Positions 40,401-48,893 of a DNA stretch of 49,236 bases are shown one piece after another. The DNA is from Akkermansia sp. GTDB taxonomy: Bacteria > Verrucomicrobiota > Verrucomicrobiia > Verrucomicrobiales > Akkermansiaceae. The notes beneath the pieces are model-generated. The model was not told where the DNA came from and did not search any database. It saw only the letters and a list, made by a program, of their open reading frames with translations. Within the stretch, counting starts at the first letter, position 1. The number at the start of each line of letters is the position of its first letter. The DNA is taken from the NCBI GenBank assembly GCA_017558555.1, contig JAFYUJ010000049.1:1-49236 (forward strand), in the 5' to 3' direction. The position numbers and the translations under genes were made by a program.

Positions 40401-42434
40401 GTGAGGCTGTTGATGATGTGTTTGCTTGTGCTGGGGTACATGAATCCGCTGTGGGCACAGTGGGTGTCGCCGCACCCTTTGGAATGGGAACAGAAAGCTC
40501 CGGCTGCACTCATCCCGTTCCCGCAAAAAGTGCAGTGGAACAGTGGCTCGTTGACTGTTCCTGTGGCAACGGAGTGGAAACTCAAGGGCAAGGCTTCTGC
40601 TTCCGTGAAGGTGGCGTGGAAAGGTTTATTGCGGGACTGTGCCGGCAGGGGGACAGAGCCCTTGGTGGTCACGCTGACGGCGGATGCCCACAAACTGCCG
40701 CAGGAAGCCCGCGCAGAAGGCTACCACTTGGTGGTGGATGAAGATGGCGTGCGTATTTCTGCGGCATCGGATGCAGGGTTCTTTTACGGCTTGCAAACTC
40801 TGCGCCAGTTGGCTGCGAAGAAAAAGACACTCCGTTTTTGTGAGATGACGGACTGGCCCTCGTTCCGATACCGTGGCTATCTGCATGATTGCGGCCGCAA
40901 TTTCCGCAAGATTGAGCGTTTGAAAAAGGAACTTGATTTGGCGGCTCAGCTCAAGGTGAATCTTTTTCACTGGCACCTCACGGATAACCCTGCCTGGCAT
41001 GTGCAATGCAAAAAATACCCCGAGCTCAATGCTGCTAAGCACCGCACGCGCGATGTGAATGATACATACAGCTATGCGGATATTCGCGAGGTCATCGAAT
41101 ATGCTCGCAAACGCCATATCACCGTGCTGCCGGAGCTGGATATGCCGGGACACAGCGCTTATTTTAATCGTGCGTTTGGGTGTGCCATGCATTCCCCCAA
41201 GGGAATGACCATCATCGGCGAGTTGTTGGATGAGTTCTGCCGCGAAATTCCGGCAGATATGTGCCCGATGATTCATTTCGGGGCAGATGAAGTGAGTATC
41301 CCGAACGCTGTCCAGTTTGTGAACTTTGTGGTGGACAAGCTCAAATCACATGGGCGTGATGTGGTACAATGGGCCAGCCGCCGTGATTTGGGCAAACACG
41401 CCGAGAGCATCGGTCAGCGTTGGTTGGATGGCGCTGATGTGGCCTCGGTTTCTCTCACTAATCTCAACGGGCGTACTTTCGATTCCATTATCGGCTATAC
41501 CAACGTGTATGAACCTGCGCTGATGGTGCGCCGCTACTTTTTCATGCGCCCCTGTGCTGCAGGCAAGGGAGATGAGCTGCGATTGGGCACCATTATGGGT
41601 ATCTGGCCCGATGGCCGTGTGGAGGATAAAGAGTTGATTCCCGCCATGTGCAATATGTGGCCAGCCATGTGTGCCATGGTGGAGCGCTCCTGGCAAGGTG
41701 GTGAGGCCGATGGCGATGCTTTTCCCGCAGATATGCCGGCGCCCGATACCGAGGCTGGCAAAGCCTATCGTTTGTTCATGGCGCGCGCTGCAGTCATCCG
41801 TAAAACGATATTTGCCAACGAGCCGTTCCCTGTGTGGCCGGAATCGGCCATGAATTGGACTGTGGTGAAACCCGTGGGTAAAGATAAGGTGGAGCAAACA
41901 CGCTCTGCCGTGCTCAAGGATGAGCTTGGGGGGCTGGATACCCGGGAAGCTCATGGTGCCAGTTTATATTTCCGCACGCGCGAGGGCTCCGGTTGCATCG
42001 GCTTGTTCCCCCAGGGAAAACCCGGGCAAACCTTGTGGGCAAAGGCTACCATCAAGTCTAAAACTGCCGGCAAAAAGAAGTTCATGATTGGTTTTGATGC
42101 GCCCGAGCGTTCCAATCGCCGCTACACCGGCCTTCCTGTCAAACCGGGAGACTGGGACGTGGCCGGCTCTCGTATTTGGATTAACGGCAAGGAAATCAAG
42201 AACCCACGTCGCTATAAATATGCCGGACAGCGCTCATCCGGCAATGCCTGGCAGTTCGACAATCCCCCGCTTGACCCGGAGGAACTTTGGTGGATGCTTG
42301 AGCCGGTGGAAATCCCCTTGAAGAAAGGGGAGAATACCGTTGTCATTGAGCATCCGCTTGTGTCGCCTCACCAAGCCTGGCAGTTCTCTTTTATCCCGCT
42401 GGAGCGGGAGGCGCTCAAGAAAACTGCCAAATAA
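40401..42434 (+). CDS. GH20 beta-N-acetylhexosaminidase, secreted
   Basis: The enzyme releases terminal GlcNAc/GalNAc from glycans such as mucin O-glycans or chitobiose by substrate-assisted catalysis. The ~677-aa protein has a signal peptide ending near LWA, a GH20b-type N-terminal domain (about 30-155) and a GH20 barrel (about 156-500) with RGYLHDCGRNF, LFHWHLTDNPAWH, LPELDMPGHS and HFGADEV holding the catalytic Asp-Glu pair (about 296-297). A C-terminal beta-rich domain (about 530-670) may bind carbohydrate. The start is a GTG at 40401, or the ATG at 40413; GTG gives a better signal peptide with Arg. Confidence 0.93.
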   Translation: MRLLMMCLLVLGYMNPLWAQWVSPHPLEWEQKAPAALIPFPQKVQWNSGSLTVPVATEWKLKGKASASVKVAWKGLLRDCAGRGTEPLVVTLTADAHKLPQEARAEGYHLVVDEDGVRISAASDAGFFYGLQTLRQLAAKKKTLRFCEMTDWPSFRYRGYLHDCGRNFRKIERLKKELDLAAQLKVNLFHWHLTDNPAWHVQCKKYPELNAAKHRTRDVNDTYSYADIREVIEYARKRHITVLPELDMPGHSAYFNRAFGCAMHSPKGMTIIGELLDEFCREIPADMCPMIHFGADEVSIPNAVQFVNFVVDKLKSHGRDVVQWASRRDLGKHAESIGQRWLDGADVASVSLTNLNGRTFDSIIGYTNVYEPALMVRRYFFMRPCAAGKGDELRLGTIMGIWPDGRVEDKELIPAMCNMWPAMCAMVERSWQGGEADGDAFPADMPAPDTEAGKAYRLFMARAAVIRKTIFANEPFPVWPESAMNWTVVKPVGKDKVEQTRSAVLKDELGGLDTREAHGASLYFRTREGSGCIGLFPQGKPGQTLWAKATIKSKTAGKKKFMIGFDAPERSNRRYTGLPVKPGDWDVAGSRIWINGKEIKNPRRYKYAGQRSSGNAWQFDNPPLDPEELWWMLEPVEIPLKKGENTVVIEHPLVSPHQAWQFSFIPLEREALKKTAK

Positions 42435-42447
42435 AGGTGTCGGAGGG

Positions 42448-43752
42448 TCAACTCTTCTTCCCCCAGATTATGAAGAGCAGGGAGCAAGCGCACATGCAGA
42501 AAGGATAGAGGAGGTACGGGATGATGTGCATGGCGCTGATGCCCGCCAGAGTTGCTCCCATGAGCAGTTGCGCACCGTAGGGGATGATGGCTTGCGTCAC
42601 GCAGGAGAAGGTATCCAGCAGGCTTGCTGCGCGGGTGGGTGGCACGCCGTAGCGCTCGGCCACGCGGCGGGCAATGTTGCCCACGGCGACGATGGCTACG
42701 GTGTTGTTGGCCGTGCAGAAGTTGGCAAGAGAGGTCATGATGCCAATGCCGAGCTCTGCGCCCCGGCGCCCATGAATGTGGTGGCAGAGGTGGGTGATGA
42801 TATAAGTCAGTCCGCCGTTGTAGCGGATAAGCTCCAGCACGCCTGCTGCCAGCAGGGTCACGATAATGAGTTCTCCCATGCCGGTGATGCCGGTACCCAT
42901 GGCCGAGGCCCAGTCCATGATGTTGGTGCCGGCCAGGCAAAGAGAAGAAATACCCGTGGCGGCAATGCCAAGGAAGAGTACGCGCATCACATTCATGCCA
43001 CAGAGTGCGCACACCAATACCAACAGATAGGGGAGGATGAGCCAGCCGTTCTCCGGCATGGTATGGGTGGTGCTTGCTTGCTCCCACCCCAAGATGGTGT
43101 AGATGATGAAGACGATAATGGCTGCCGGCAGCACGATTGCAAAGTTAGCGCGGAACTTGTCCCGCATCGCGCAGCCCTGAGTGCGGGTGGCGGCAATCGT
43201 TGTGTCTGAAATAAAGGAAAGATTATCACCAAAAAAGGCGCCACCCACCACTGCACCTGCCATGATGGCCGGGGATGCCCCCACACCGGCAGCCAGCCCC
43301 GCAGCCACGGGCATGAGCGCCACGATTGTGCCCACAGAGGTGCCGATGGAAAGCGAAATGAGGCACGCCGCCAGAAAGACACCGGGCAGCAGCATGTTGG
43401 CCGGCAGCAGATACAGCGTCATGTTTACCATGGCATCCACCGCACCGGTGTATTTGGCGCTTTGCGCAAAGGCCCCGGCCAGGATGAATATCCATATCAT
43501 CATCATGATGTTGCTGTGCGCGGCCCCGGCGGAAAAACGCTCGGTCTTGCGGCTGAATGAGCCGGGCTTGCATACGATGAAGGCCCATGCTGTGGCAGCC
43601 AAAAAGGCTACGGCTACCGGCATCTTGTAAAAGTCTCCGGCGCACAGCGAACTTACCACATAGACGATGAAAAAGACCAGTAGCGGGCTGAGGGTCATGA
43701 TGCCACGCGCGTGGTTTAGCCAAGGTAACTCTTTTTCTGTGTACTTTGCCAT
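42448..43752 (-). CDS. NhaC-family Na+/H+ antiporter
   Basis: The 434-aa inner-membrane protein has about 11 hydrophobic helices and the NhaC-type signatures GTSVGTIVALMPVA, GAVVGGAFFGDNLSFISDTTIAA and NTVAIVAVGNIARRV. It probably exports Na+ in exchange for protons, or carries a related exchange such as malate/lactate. It converges with the GH20 gene at 13 nt. Confidence 0.9.
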   Translation of the reverse strand: MAKYTEKELPWLNHARGIMTLSPLLVFFIVYVVSSLCAGDFYKMPVAVAFLAATAWAFIVCKPGSFSRKTERFSAGAAHSNIMMMIWIFILAGAFAQSAKYTGAVDAMVNMTLYLLPANMLLPGVFLAACLISLSIGTSVGTIVALMPVAAGLAAGVGASPAIMAGAVVGGAFFGDNLSFISDTTIAATRTQGCAMRDKFRANFAIVLPAAIIVFIIYTILGWEQASTTHTMPENGWLILPYLLVLVCALCGMNVMRVLFLGIAATGISSLCLAGTNIMDWASAMGTGITGMGELIIVTLLAAGVLELIRYNGGLTYIITHLCHHIHGRRGAELGIGIMTSLANFCTANNTVAIVAVGNIARRVAERYGVPPTRAASLLDTFSCVTQAIIPYGAQLLMGATLAGISAMHIIPYLLYPFCMCACSLLFIIWGKKS

Positions 43753-43762
43753 AGGTGTTGCT

Positions 43763-43791
43763 ATTCTAGCAGATGTTGCCCCATTCGTAAA
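43763..43791 (-). promoter_or_regulatory. nhaC-like gene promoter, very short leader
   Basis: TTTACG (43786-43791), a 17-bp spacer, TAGAAT (43763-43768) and 10 nt to the ATG at 43752. Confidence 0.5.
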
Positions 43792-43844
43792 GTGTGAATG
43801 AAATAAAGTTCCATCATTCTTATAGGAAAAATCCGCTTTCCTGA

Positions 43845-43872
43845 TTGACAGATGGGGTGGCTATGATAGAAT
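43845..43872 (+). promoter_or_regulatory. Promoter of the S6-like protease gene
   Basis: TTGACA (43845-43850), a 16-bp spacer and TAGAAT (43867-43872), 14 nt before the ATG. GAGG lies between them at about 43875-43878. Confidence 0.5.
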
Positions 43873-43886
43873 GCGAGGATAAAGTT

Positions 43887-46800
43887 ATGAAACTGCGTGT
43901 ACCCCGAGTATTGTTGATGGCGATGTTGAGCACCCAATGGGCTGTGGGTGCAGTGATGCATTCTGATGTATCGCGGCAGACATACGTAGATTTTGCAACG
44001 AACTCGGGGCGTTATACCGTAGGAACCACCAATGCGATGCTGGACTACATCCGCCAGCGCAATGGTGGCGTGAGCCTGAGCTACACGGATACATCGGCCA
44101 TGCAGTCCTACACACTAGAGCACGGCATGCCTGATTTTGATGCCGTGTCTGATATAGGCAGCAGCACGGCGATTGGCTACAACTATGTGGTGACGGTAGC
44201 GCACCAATCAGCGGCTCCTATGCCTACTTTTACCGCCAATGATTGGGGAATTGGCACAGATCGCAGCATTAAATACCGCGGCATTGAAGAGGACTCGGCC
44301 AACTCGCAGTTCGTACACACTCTTTTTGGTGGCAAGCAGGATTACAAAATATCACGTTTGAGCAAATTGGTTACAGATGTGGCCCCGGCTGCTGTATACT
44401 CGGGGGACATAACGAAGAACCTGACAAATGCCCTTGTGTACCGTGTGGGCGGCGGAACCCAAGCGGTGTGGGACACCACAGGCAAGCAATCGGAGGTCAA
44501 CATTGCAGGCATGTACACGGTCGGTGGTATAGGGCAGTTGAGCGGGGTGACAGATTATGCCACGGCCGGTAATGATTTTGTGCTGATTGATATTAAGTCT
44601 GCGGATAAAACCACCTCCGGCGGAGCGACCGCAGCCACTCCCTTGCCCTTTGGTACGCAGGGTGCAGACTCCGGTAGTCCTTATTTTGTATGGGATAGCG
44701 AGAGCGAAAGTTTCCAATTTCTGACGGCTCATATAGGTACTTATGGAGCTACGTCCAAGTTTGCCGGTGCGGCTCCAGAGTGGACGGAACAAGTCATGGA
44801 ATCCGACAATGTGCGGGTGAACATGGGCTGGACGGATGGCGGTATTCGTTTCAAGGGAGCCGAGGTGGACAAGGGGAGCGGGGTGACGGATAATATTCAA
44901 GGTACTGATGTCACCGTACGAGCCGCCGTGGGCTTCTTGCATAATCAGGATGGCACGAATGTGTATACACCGGATTGGAAGACGGTCAAGTTCAATGCTG
45001 TGGCGACTGGGCAGCATACGTGGAAATCGCTCAGCGAGCTCAAGTATAAGGATGCGTGGTATGGCTATAGCGATTCGTATTTGAATGCGGCAGAAAGTGT
45101 TTATTACAATGAGGATGAGGAAGCGGTGATTCGCGAAGATCTCACCTATGCTCAGTTGTATCAGACCCAAAATGTGGTGTTTGAGGCGGCAAAGAGCGGT
45201 GAGGTATATAACATCTATGTGGATGAAGATACAGATTTGGGCGTAGGCTATGTGCATTTTGCGGCCAATGGACACAAGGAGGTAGTGTTCCATGTGCAAT
45301 CGGATGCCAACAAGCTGCTCAACTCGGCCGGGTATGTGGTAGATGCCGGTGTGCAGGTGAATATCAGCCTGCGCAATGCGGATGATACCTACATGCGCGA
45401 ATGGCGCAAGGTGGGCGAGGGTACGCTGAATATATGCGGCTCGGGTAAGAATGAAATTTTCCTGAATATAGGTGGCAGCGGTGAAACCCAGTTGAACCAA
45501 TCGAACGGATACGCCGCATACAATGTGTTGGTGAATACTGGCTCTACCGTAAAAATCAAAGACACCGAGCAGATTTTCCGCGACCTCACGTTCGGTAATG
45601 GTGGCGGTACGCTGGATATGAATGGTAACAGCATGGAGTGGTTTACCAGCGAGGGAGAAAAACGCGACAGGTTCACCATCAATGCGCTTACGGAAGAAGC
45701 CGTCATTGCTAACAGTGCAGCCCAAAAGGCAGTTCTGACGTTCAAGGAGACAGGTAAGCAAAACTTTGTGGGCTCTTTCCGCGACGGAAAGGACTCTGCC
45801 TTGGAAATTGTGTATGATGCCGGCGCGGGAAATACCTGGGAGCTGACAGGTATCCGTACGTCCTTGCAGCACCAAGAAAGCGGGCTTACGGTGAAGAGTG
45901 GAACGGTGCGATTGACCGGTACGCTGACGGTTCACGGCTATGGAAGCTCCAGCTCAGCTGTGGATACGGTTGATTTCAGTACCCGGGAAGATGACTGGCA
46001 CTATGCGGATGCCACCATGAACGTAATCGTGGAGAAGGGTGGTACCTTTGAGCTGGCCAGTCACGCTCGCTTGCAGGGCAATGTCACGGTGCAGACCGGG
46101 GGCACGTATGTGATGCGCGAGGGGGTGAACCACGCGGAGGAATACATCGAAGGTGGTGAAACAAAGGAGAGCACCGGTGGCGATGTTGCCAAGTACTATG
46201 GACACAAGGGCGATGTGCTGCTGGCTTCCGGCGCGGTGATGAAAGTATCCTATACTGAGGGGACAGATACAGCCACCCATTATGACCGCAAGGTGTCCGG
46301 CCCGGGCAGCCTTGTGGTGGATTTGGGGACGGATGCTGCTGCATGGGTCATGAGCGGTGACATCACCGGATTGCAGAGCTTAGCCGTGCAGGGGAAGAGC
46401 CGCCTGGACCTTCAGGGAAGCGCAGATGCCCTCGCCACGACGATTGCACAAAACGCCGCGCTCACGCTGCAGAGCAAGACTCAGGATTTGGTCAGGCTGA
46501 CTGCGGATAAGTCCACAGCCTCGCTTCACAATGTTCGCATGAGCAGCGACTCTGATACCGAAGCCACCATGAAAGGTACCGGGGAGAATGCCCGTGTGGA
46601 ATCGGCCCGTGTGGAGGTGCAATCCGGGGCCACGCTGGTGCTGGATAAGGTGGCTCTGGCAGATGATGTGCATTTGGTGTTGGCTGAAAATGCCGCAGTG
46701 AGAATGAAGCAGGCGGCTTTTGCCCTCACCGCCACGAATACTGCCGGTGCTGAAGTGGGACTGAACGCTGCCATCACGCTTCGCGGCTGTGGCACCCCCG

Positions 46801-47183
46801 ATATCCTCACGCTGGACGCAGATGCCAAAGTGTACAGCATGGTCTCCAATGCTTTGGTGGGGGCTATCACGCTGGAGGGCAGTAGCCTGTTGCTGGATAT
46901 GCGCGCGCTGGGAGATTTGAGTGGCTACGATGCCATTCAATTCAGATTTGGTGATATGGTCGCAGCCGCCGCTGCGGGCGAGACCGGCTCCCCCGCATTT
47001 GCCGACCTGGATTCCATGGTGGTGCAAGCTCTCATGGCCGATGGTTCAACATGGCAGGGCTTCTACAATGCACAGGATTCTTCCGGCGTTTACCTGGCCT
47101 ATGTGCCTGAACCTGCCACGGCCACCCTTTCGCTTCTGGGGCTTGCTGCACTGTGCGCTCGCCGTCGTCGTAGATTGGCATAA
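43887..47183 (+). CDS. S6-like (IgA1-protease/SPATE-type) serine protease with PEP-CTERM tail
   Basis: The 1098-aa protein has a signal peptide (about 1-23), then a chymotrypsin-fold S6-like protease domain (to about 330). The triad reads VVTVAHQ (His106), DYKISRLSKLVTDVAPA (Asp152) and GADSGSPYFVWD (Ser262), which are the blocks of IgA1 proteases and SPATEs. Residues about 430-1060 are repetitive beta-strand sequence (SGTVRLTGTLTV, VQSGATLVLDKV), typical of a right-handed beta-helix passenger. The C-terminus has no autotransporter barrel but a PEP-CTERM signal (VPEPATATLSLLGLAALC then RRRRR). The start at 43887 has GAGG 8 nt upstream; the TTG at 43845 is part of the -35 box. Confidence 0.85.
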   Translation: MKLRVPRVLLMAMLSTQWAVGAVMHSDVSRQTYVDFATNSGRYTVGTTNAMLDYIRQRNGGVSLSYTDTSAMQSYTLEHGMPDFDAVSDIGSSTAIGYNYVVTVAHQSAAPMPTFTANDWGIGTDRSIKYRGIEEDSANSQFVHTLFGGKQDYKISRLSKLVTDVAPAAVYSGDITKNLTNALVYRVGGGTQAVWDTTGKQSEVNIAGMYTVGGIGQLSGVTDYATAGNDFVLIDIKSADKTTSGGATAATPLPFGTQGADSGSPYFVWDSESESFQFLTAHIGTYGATSKFAGAAPEWTEQVMESDNVRVNMGWTDGGIRFKGAEVDKGSGVTDNIQGTDVTVRAAVGFLHNQDGTNVYTPDWKTVKFNAVATGQHTWKSLSELKYKDAWYGYSDSYLNAAESVYYNEDEEAVIREDLTYAQLYQTQNVVFEAAKSGEVYNIYVDEDTDLGVGYVHFAANGHKEVVFHVQSDANKLLNSAGYVVDAGVQVNISLRNADDTYMREWRKVGEGTLNICGSGKNEIFLNIGGSGETQLNQSNGYAAYNVLVNTGSTVKIKDTEQIFRDLTFGNGGGTLDMNGNSMEWFTSEGEKRDRFTINALTEEAVIANSAAQKAVLTFKETGKQNFVGSFRDGKDSALEIVYDAGAGNTWELTGIRTSLQHQESGLTVKSGTVRLTGTLTVHGYGSSSSAVDTVDFSTREDDWHYADATMNVIVEKGGTFELASHARLQGNVTVQTGGTYVMREGVNHAEEYIEGGETKESTGGDVAKYYGHKGDVLLASGAVMKVSYTEGTDTATHYDRKVSGPGSLVVDLGTDAAAWVMSGDITGLQSLAVQGKSRLDLQGSADALATTIAQNAALTLQSKTQDLVRLTADKSTASLHNVRMSSDSDTEATMKGTGENARVESARVEVQSGATLVLDKVALADDVHLVLAENAAVRMKQAAFALTATNTAGAEVGLNAAITLRGCGTPDILTLDADAKVYSMVSNALVGAITLEGSSLLLDMRALGDLSGYDAIQFRFGDMVAAAAAGETGSPAFADLDSMVVQALMADGSTWQGFYNAQDSSGVYLAYVPEPATATLSLLGLAALCARRRRRLA

Positions 47184-47196
47184 ATTCATTAACACG

Positions 47197-47225
47197 TTGA
47201 CACATCCACGCCGCCCATCTACAAT
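47197..47225 (+). promoter_or_regulatory. Promoter of the lipase-like gene, leaderless type
   Basis: Consensus TTGACA (47197-47202), a 17-bp spacer, TACAAT (47220-47225) and 6 nt to the ATG at 47232. This is the best example of the leaderless-type promoters. No Shine-Dalgarno site is present. Confidence 0.75.
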
Positions 47226-47231
47226 GCATCC

Positions 47232-48893
47232 ATGCTGAAGCTTTTTCCTTTTCTGCATCGTTGCAAAGTATGGGCGTATGTGTGCCTGTCGCTGGTGGTG
47301 TTGGGCGCATGTTCCTCTCCCCTGGTGCCGGAGCCGCGTATGCCGCGGGAGAGCCGAGAGGCTTTGCCCGATGCTGAGGTAATGGAGAGCTTGAGCCTGA
47401 TGTGGAGCGTGTTGCAGTCCGGGGGCCTCACTCCGGCACAGCGTGGTGAGTTTGTGGCGAGATACAATGCGGATTTGCTGACGCTTTTGCGCCGTCTCCG
47501 TGTTGATTATGCGGAAGACTGGAAAAAGGGCCGCGCGCATGAGCCCGCGCTTTTTAACTGGACGCATGAGATTGACGGCCCCAATCTTCCGCTCGTGGAG
47601 CTGTACAATGAAGTGTTGCCTGCGGCAGATGTGCCTCTGGATAATTTGGAGGAGCGCTATACCGTTGTGGGGTTGGGTGTTCCCATTGTCGGTGTCATCC
47701 CGGCAGACAAGGTGGATAAAAGTGATATGAAGTTTCATATTCGCACGCGCGGTACGGTGCGCACCCTCACCGCCGTGATGGATTTTTCCCGGGGCAAGGG
47801 CGGCAAGCCGGTGTTGCGCCTGATACCGCGCCATCGCGATGAAACGGTGCAAGTGGGGCGTATCACATACCCCCTGGCGGGTGACTTTTCGGCCCCTATC
47901 GAGGTGTATTGGAACCTGACCCGCGTGAAAAAGGACCGCATGCTCGGCATGCTCAAACCTCAGGAGTTGCGAGACAGTATGGGCCTTTCCTGCATGGAGC
48001 GGTACAACCCCAACAAAATCCCCGTCATCCTCACCCATGGATTGCTTTCCAGCGCCGGTACCTTTGACAACATGGTCAACCGGCTGCTGGCGGATCCTGT
48101 CATCCGCTCCCGCTATCAATTCTGGTATTTCAATTACCCCACCGGTGTCAGCTGGACCATCTCGGCCGCAGAATATCGCAAGGCGCTGCGCGATGTGCGC
48201 CAACAGCTCGACCCCCTGCACAAGAATAAGAACTGGGACCGCATGGTTGTCGTAGGCCATTCCATGGGCGGTCTTATCACACGATACAGCCAGGCCAAGG
48301 AACCTTGGCTCCTCATGAAGGATAATGAAATCACCCATGGTAAATGGGCTCAATACCTGGACAAACGCTACGTTGATGAGCCCATCCCCGTGCCGGCACT
48401 GGATGCCTTCCGCGACCATTTCTTCTTCCGCCCGGTGGAGGCCGGGATGGTGGTGTATATGGCCACACCGCACCGCGGGGCTCCGTTGGCACGCTACCGC
48501 ATTGTCACGGCGCTGCTCAAACTCGTCAAGTTGCCGGAAAATCTTGTGCGCGAATTGATAAACGTGGCCACACTGCAGGAAGATATCCTCTTGCTCAATC
48601 CCGAGCGCGCCACCGAGTGGTTCACCAGCGTGGGCCAACTCTCGCCGGACAGTTACTCCATCTCCGGACTTCAGAAACTGGAGCTTCGCCAGGTGCCTAC
48701 TCATTCCATCATCGGTGACCAGGGCGATAACGATACCCCCGATAGCTCAGATGGCGTTGTGCCCTATTGGTCCAGCCACTTGCCCTGGGGGTCGGAGCAG
48801 ATTGTGCCCGGCAGCCACTCCGTGCAGGAAATCCCCGAAACGGCAGAGGCCCTGGGCAATATCCTGAAAGATTATGCCAACAAGCTCAATTGA
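47232..48893 (+). CDS. Alpha/beta-hydrolase lipoprotein (lipase/esterase-like)
   Basis: The 553-aa protein has a lipoprotein signal with lipobox LGAC (Cys27). An N-terminal all-alpha/beta extension (about 30-255) of unknown function is followed by an alpha/beta-hydrolase domain (about 258-553): ILTHGLLSSAG oxyanion loop, VVVGHSMGGLITRYS with the nucleophile Ser344, MATPHRGAPLARY, a GDQGDNDTPDSSDGVVP acid-residue loop and a PGSHSVQ catalytic His. It is probably an outer-membrane or periplasmic lipase/esterase acting on acyl lipids. It lies 48 nt after the S6-like protease gene but has its own promoter. Confidence 0.9.
   Translation: MLKLFPFLHRCKVWAYVCLSLVVLGACSSPLVPEPRMPRESREALPDAEVMESLSLMWSVLQSGGLTPAQRGEFVARYNADLLTLLRRLRVDYAEDWKKGRAHEPALFNWTHEIDGPNLPLVELYNEVLPAADVPLDNLEERYTVVGLGVPIVGVIPADKVDKSDMKFHIRTRGTVRTLTAVMDFSRGKGGKPVLRLIPRHRDETVQVGRITYPLAGDFSAPIEVYWNLTRVKKDRMLGMLKPQELRDSMGLSCMERYNPNKIPVILTHGLLSSAGTFDNMVNRLLADPVIRSRYQFWYFNYPTGVSWTISAAEYRKALRDVRQQLDPLHKNKNWDRMVVVGHSMGGLITRYSQAKEPWLLMKDNEITHGKWAQYLDKRYVDEPIPVPALDAFRDHFFFRPVEAGMVVYMATPHRGAPLARYRIVTALLKLVKLPENLVRELINVATLQEDILLLNPERATEWFTSVGQLSPDSYSISGLQKLELRQVPTHSIIGDQGDNDTPDSSDGVVPYWSSHLPWGSEQIVPGSHSVQEIPETAEALGNILKDYANKLN

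Noticed and set aside
43845..43886. Upstream TTG start adding 14 residues to the S6-like protease
   Set aside because: The TTG is the first part of a TTGACA -35 box, the extra residues spoil the signal peptide, and the ATG at 43887 has a GAGG site.
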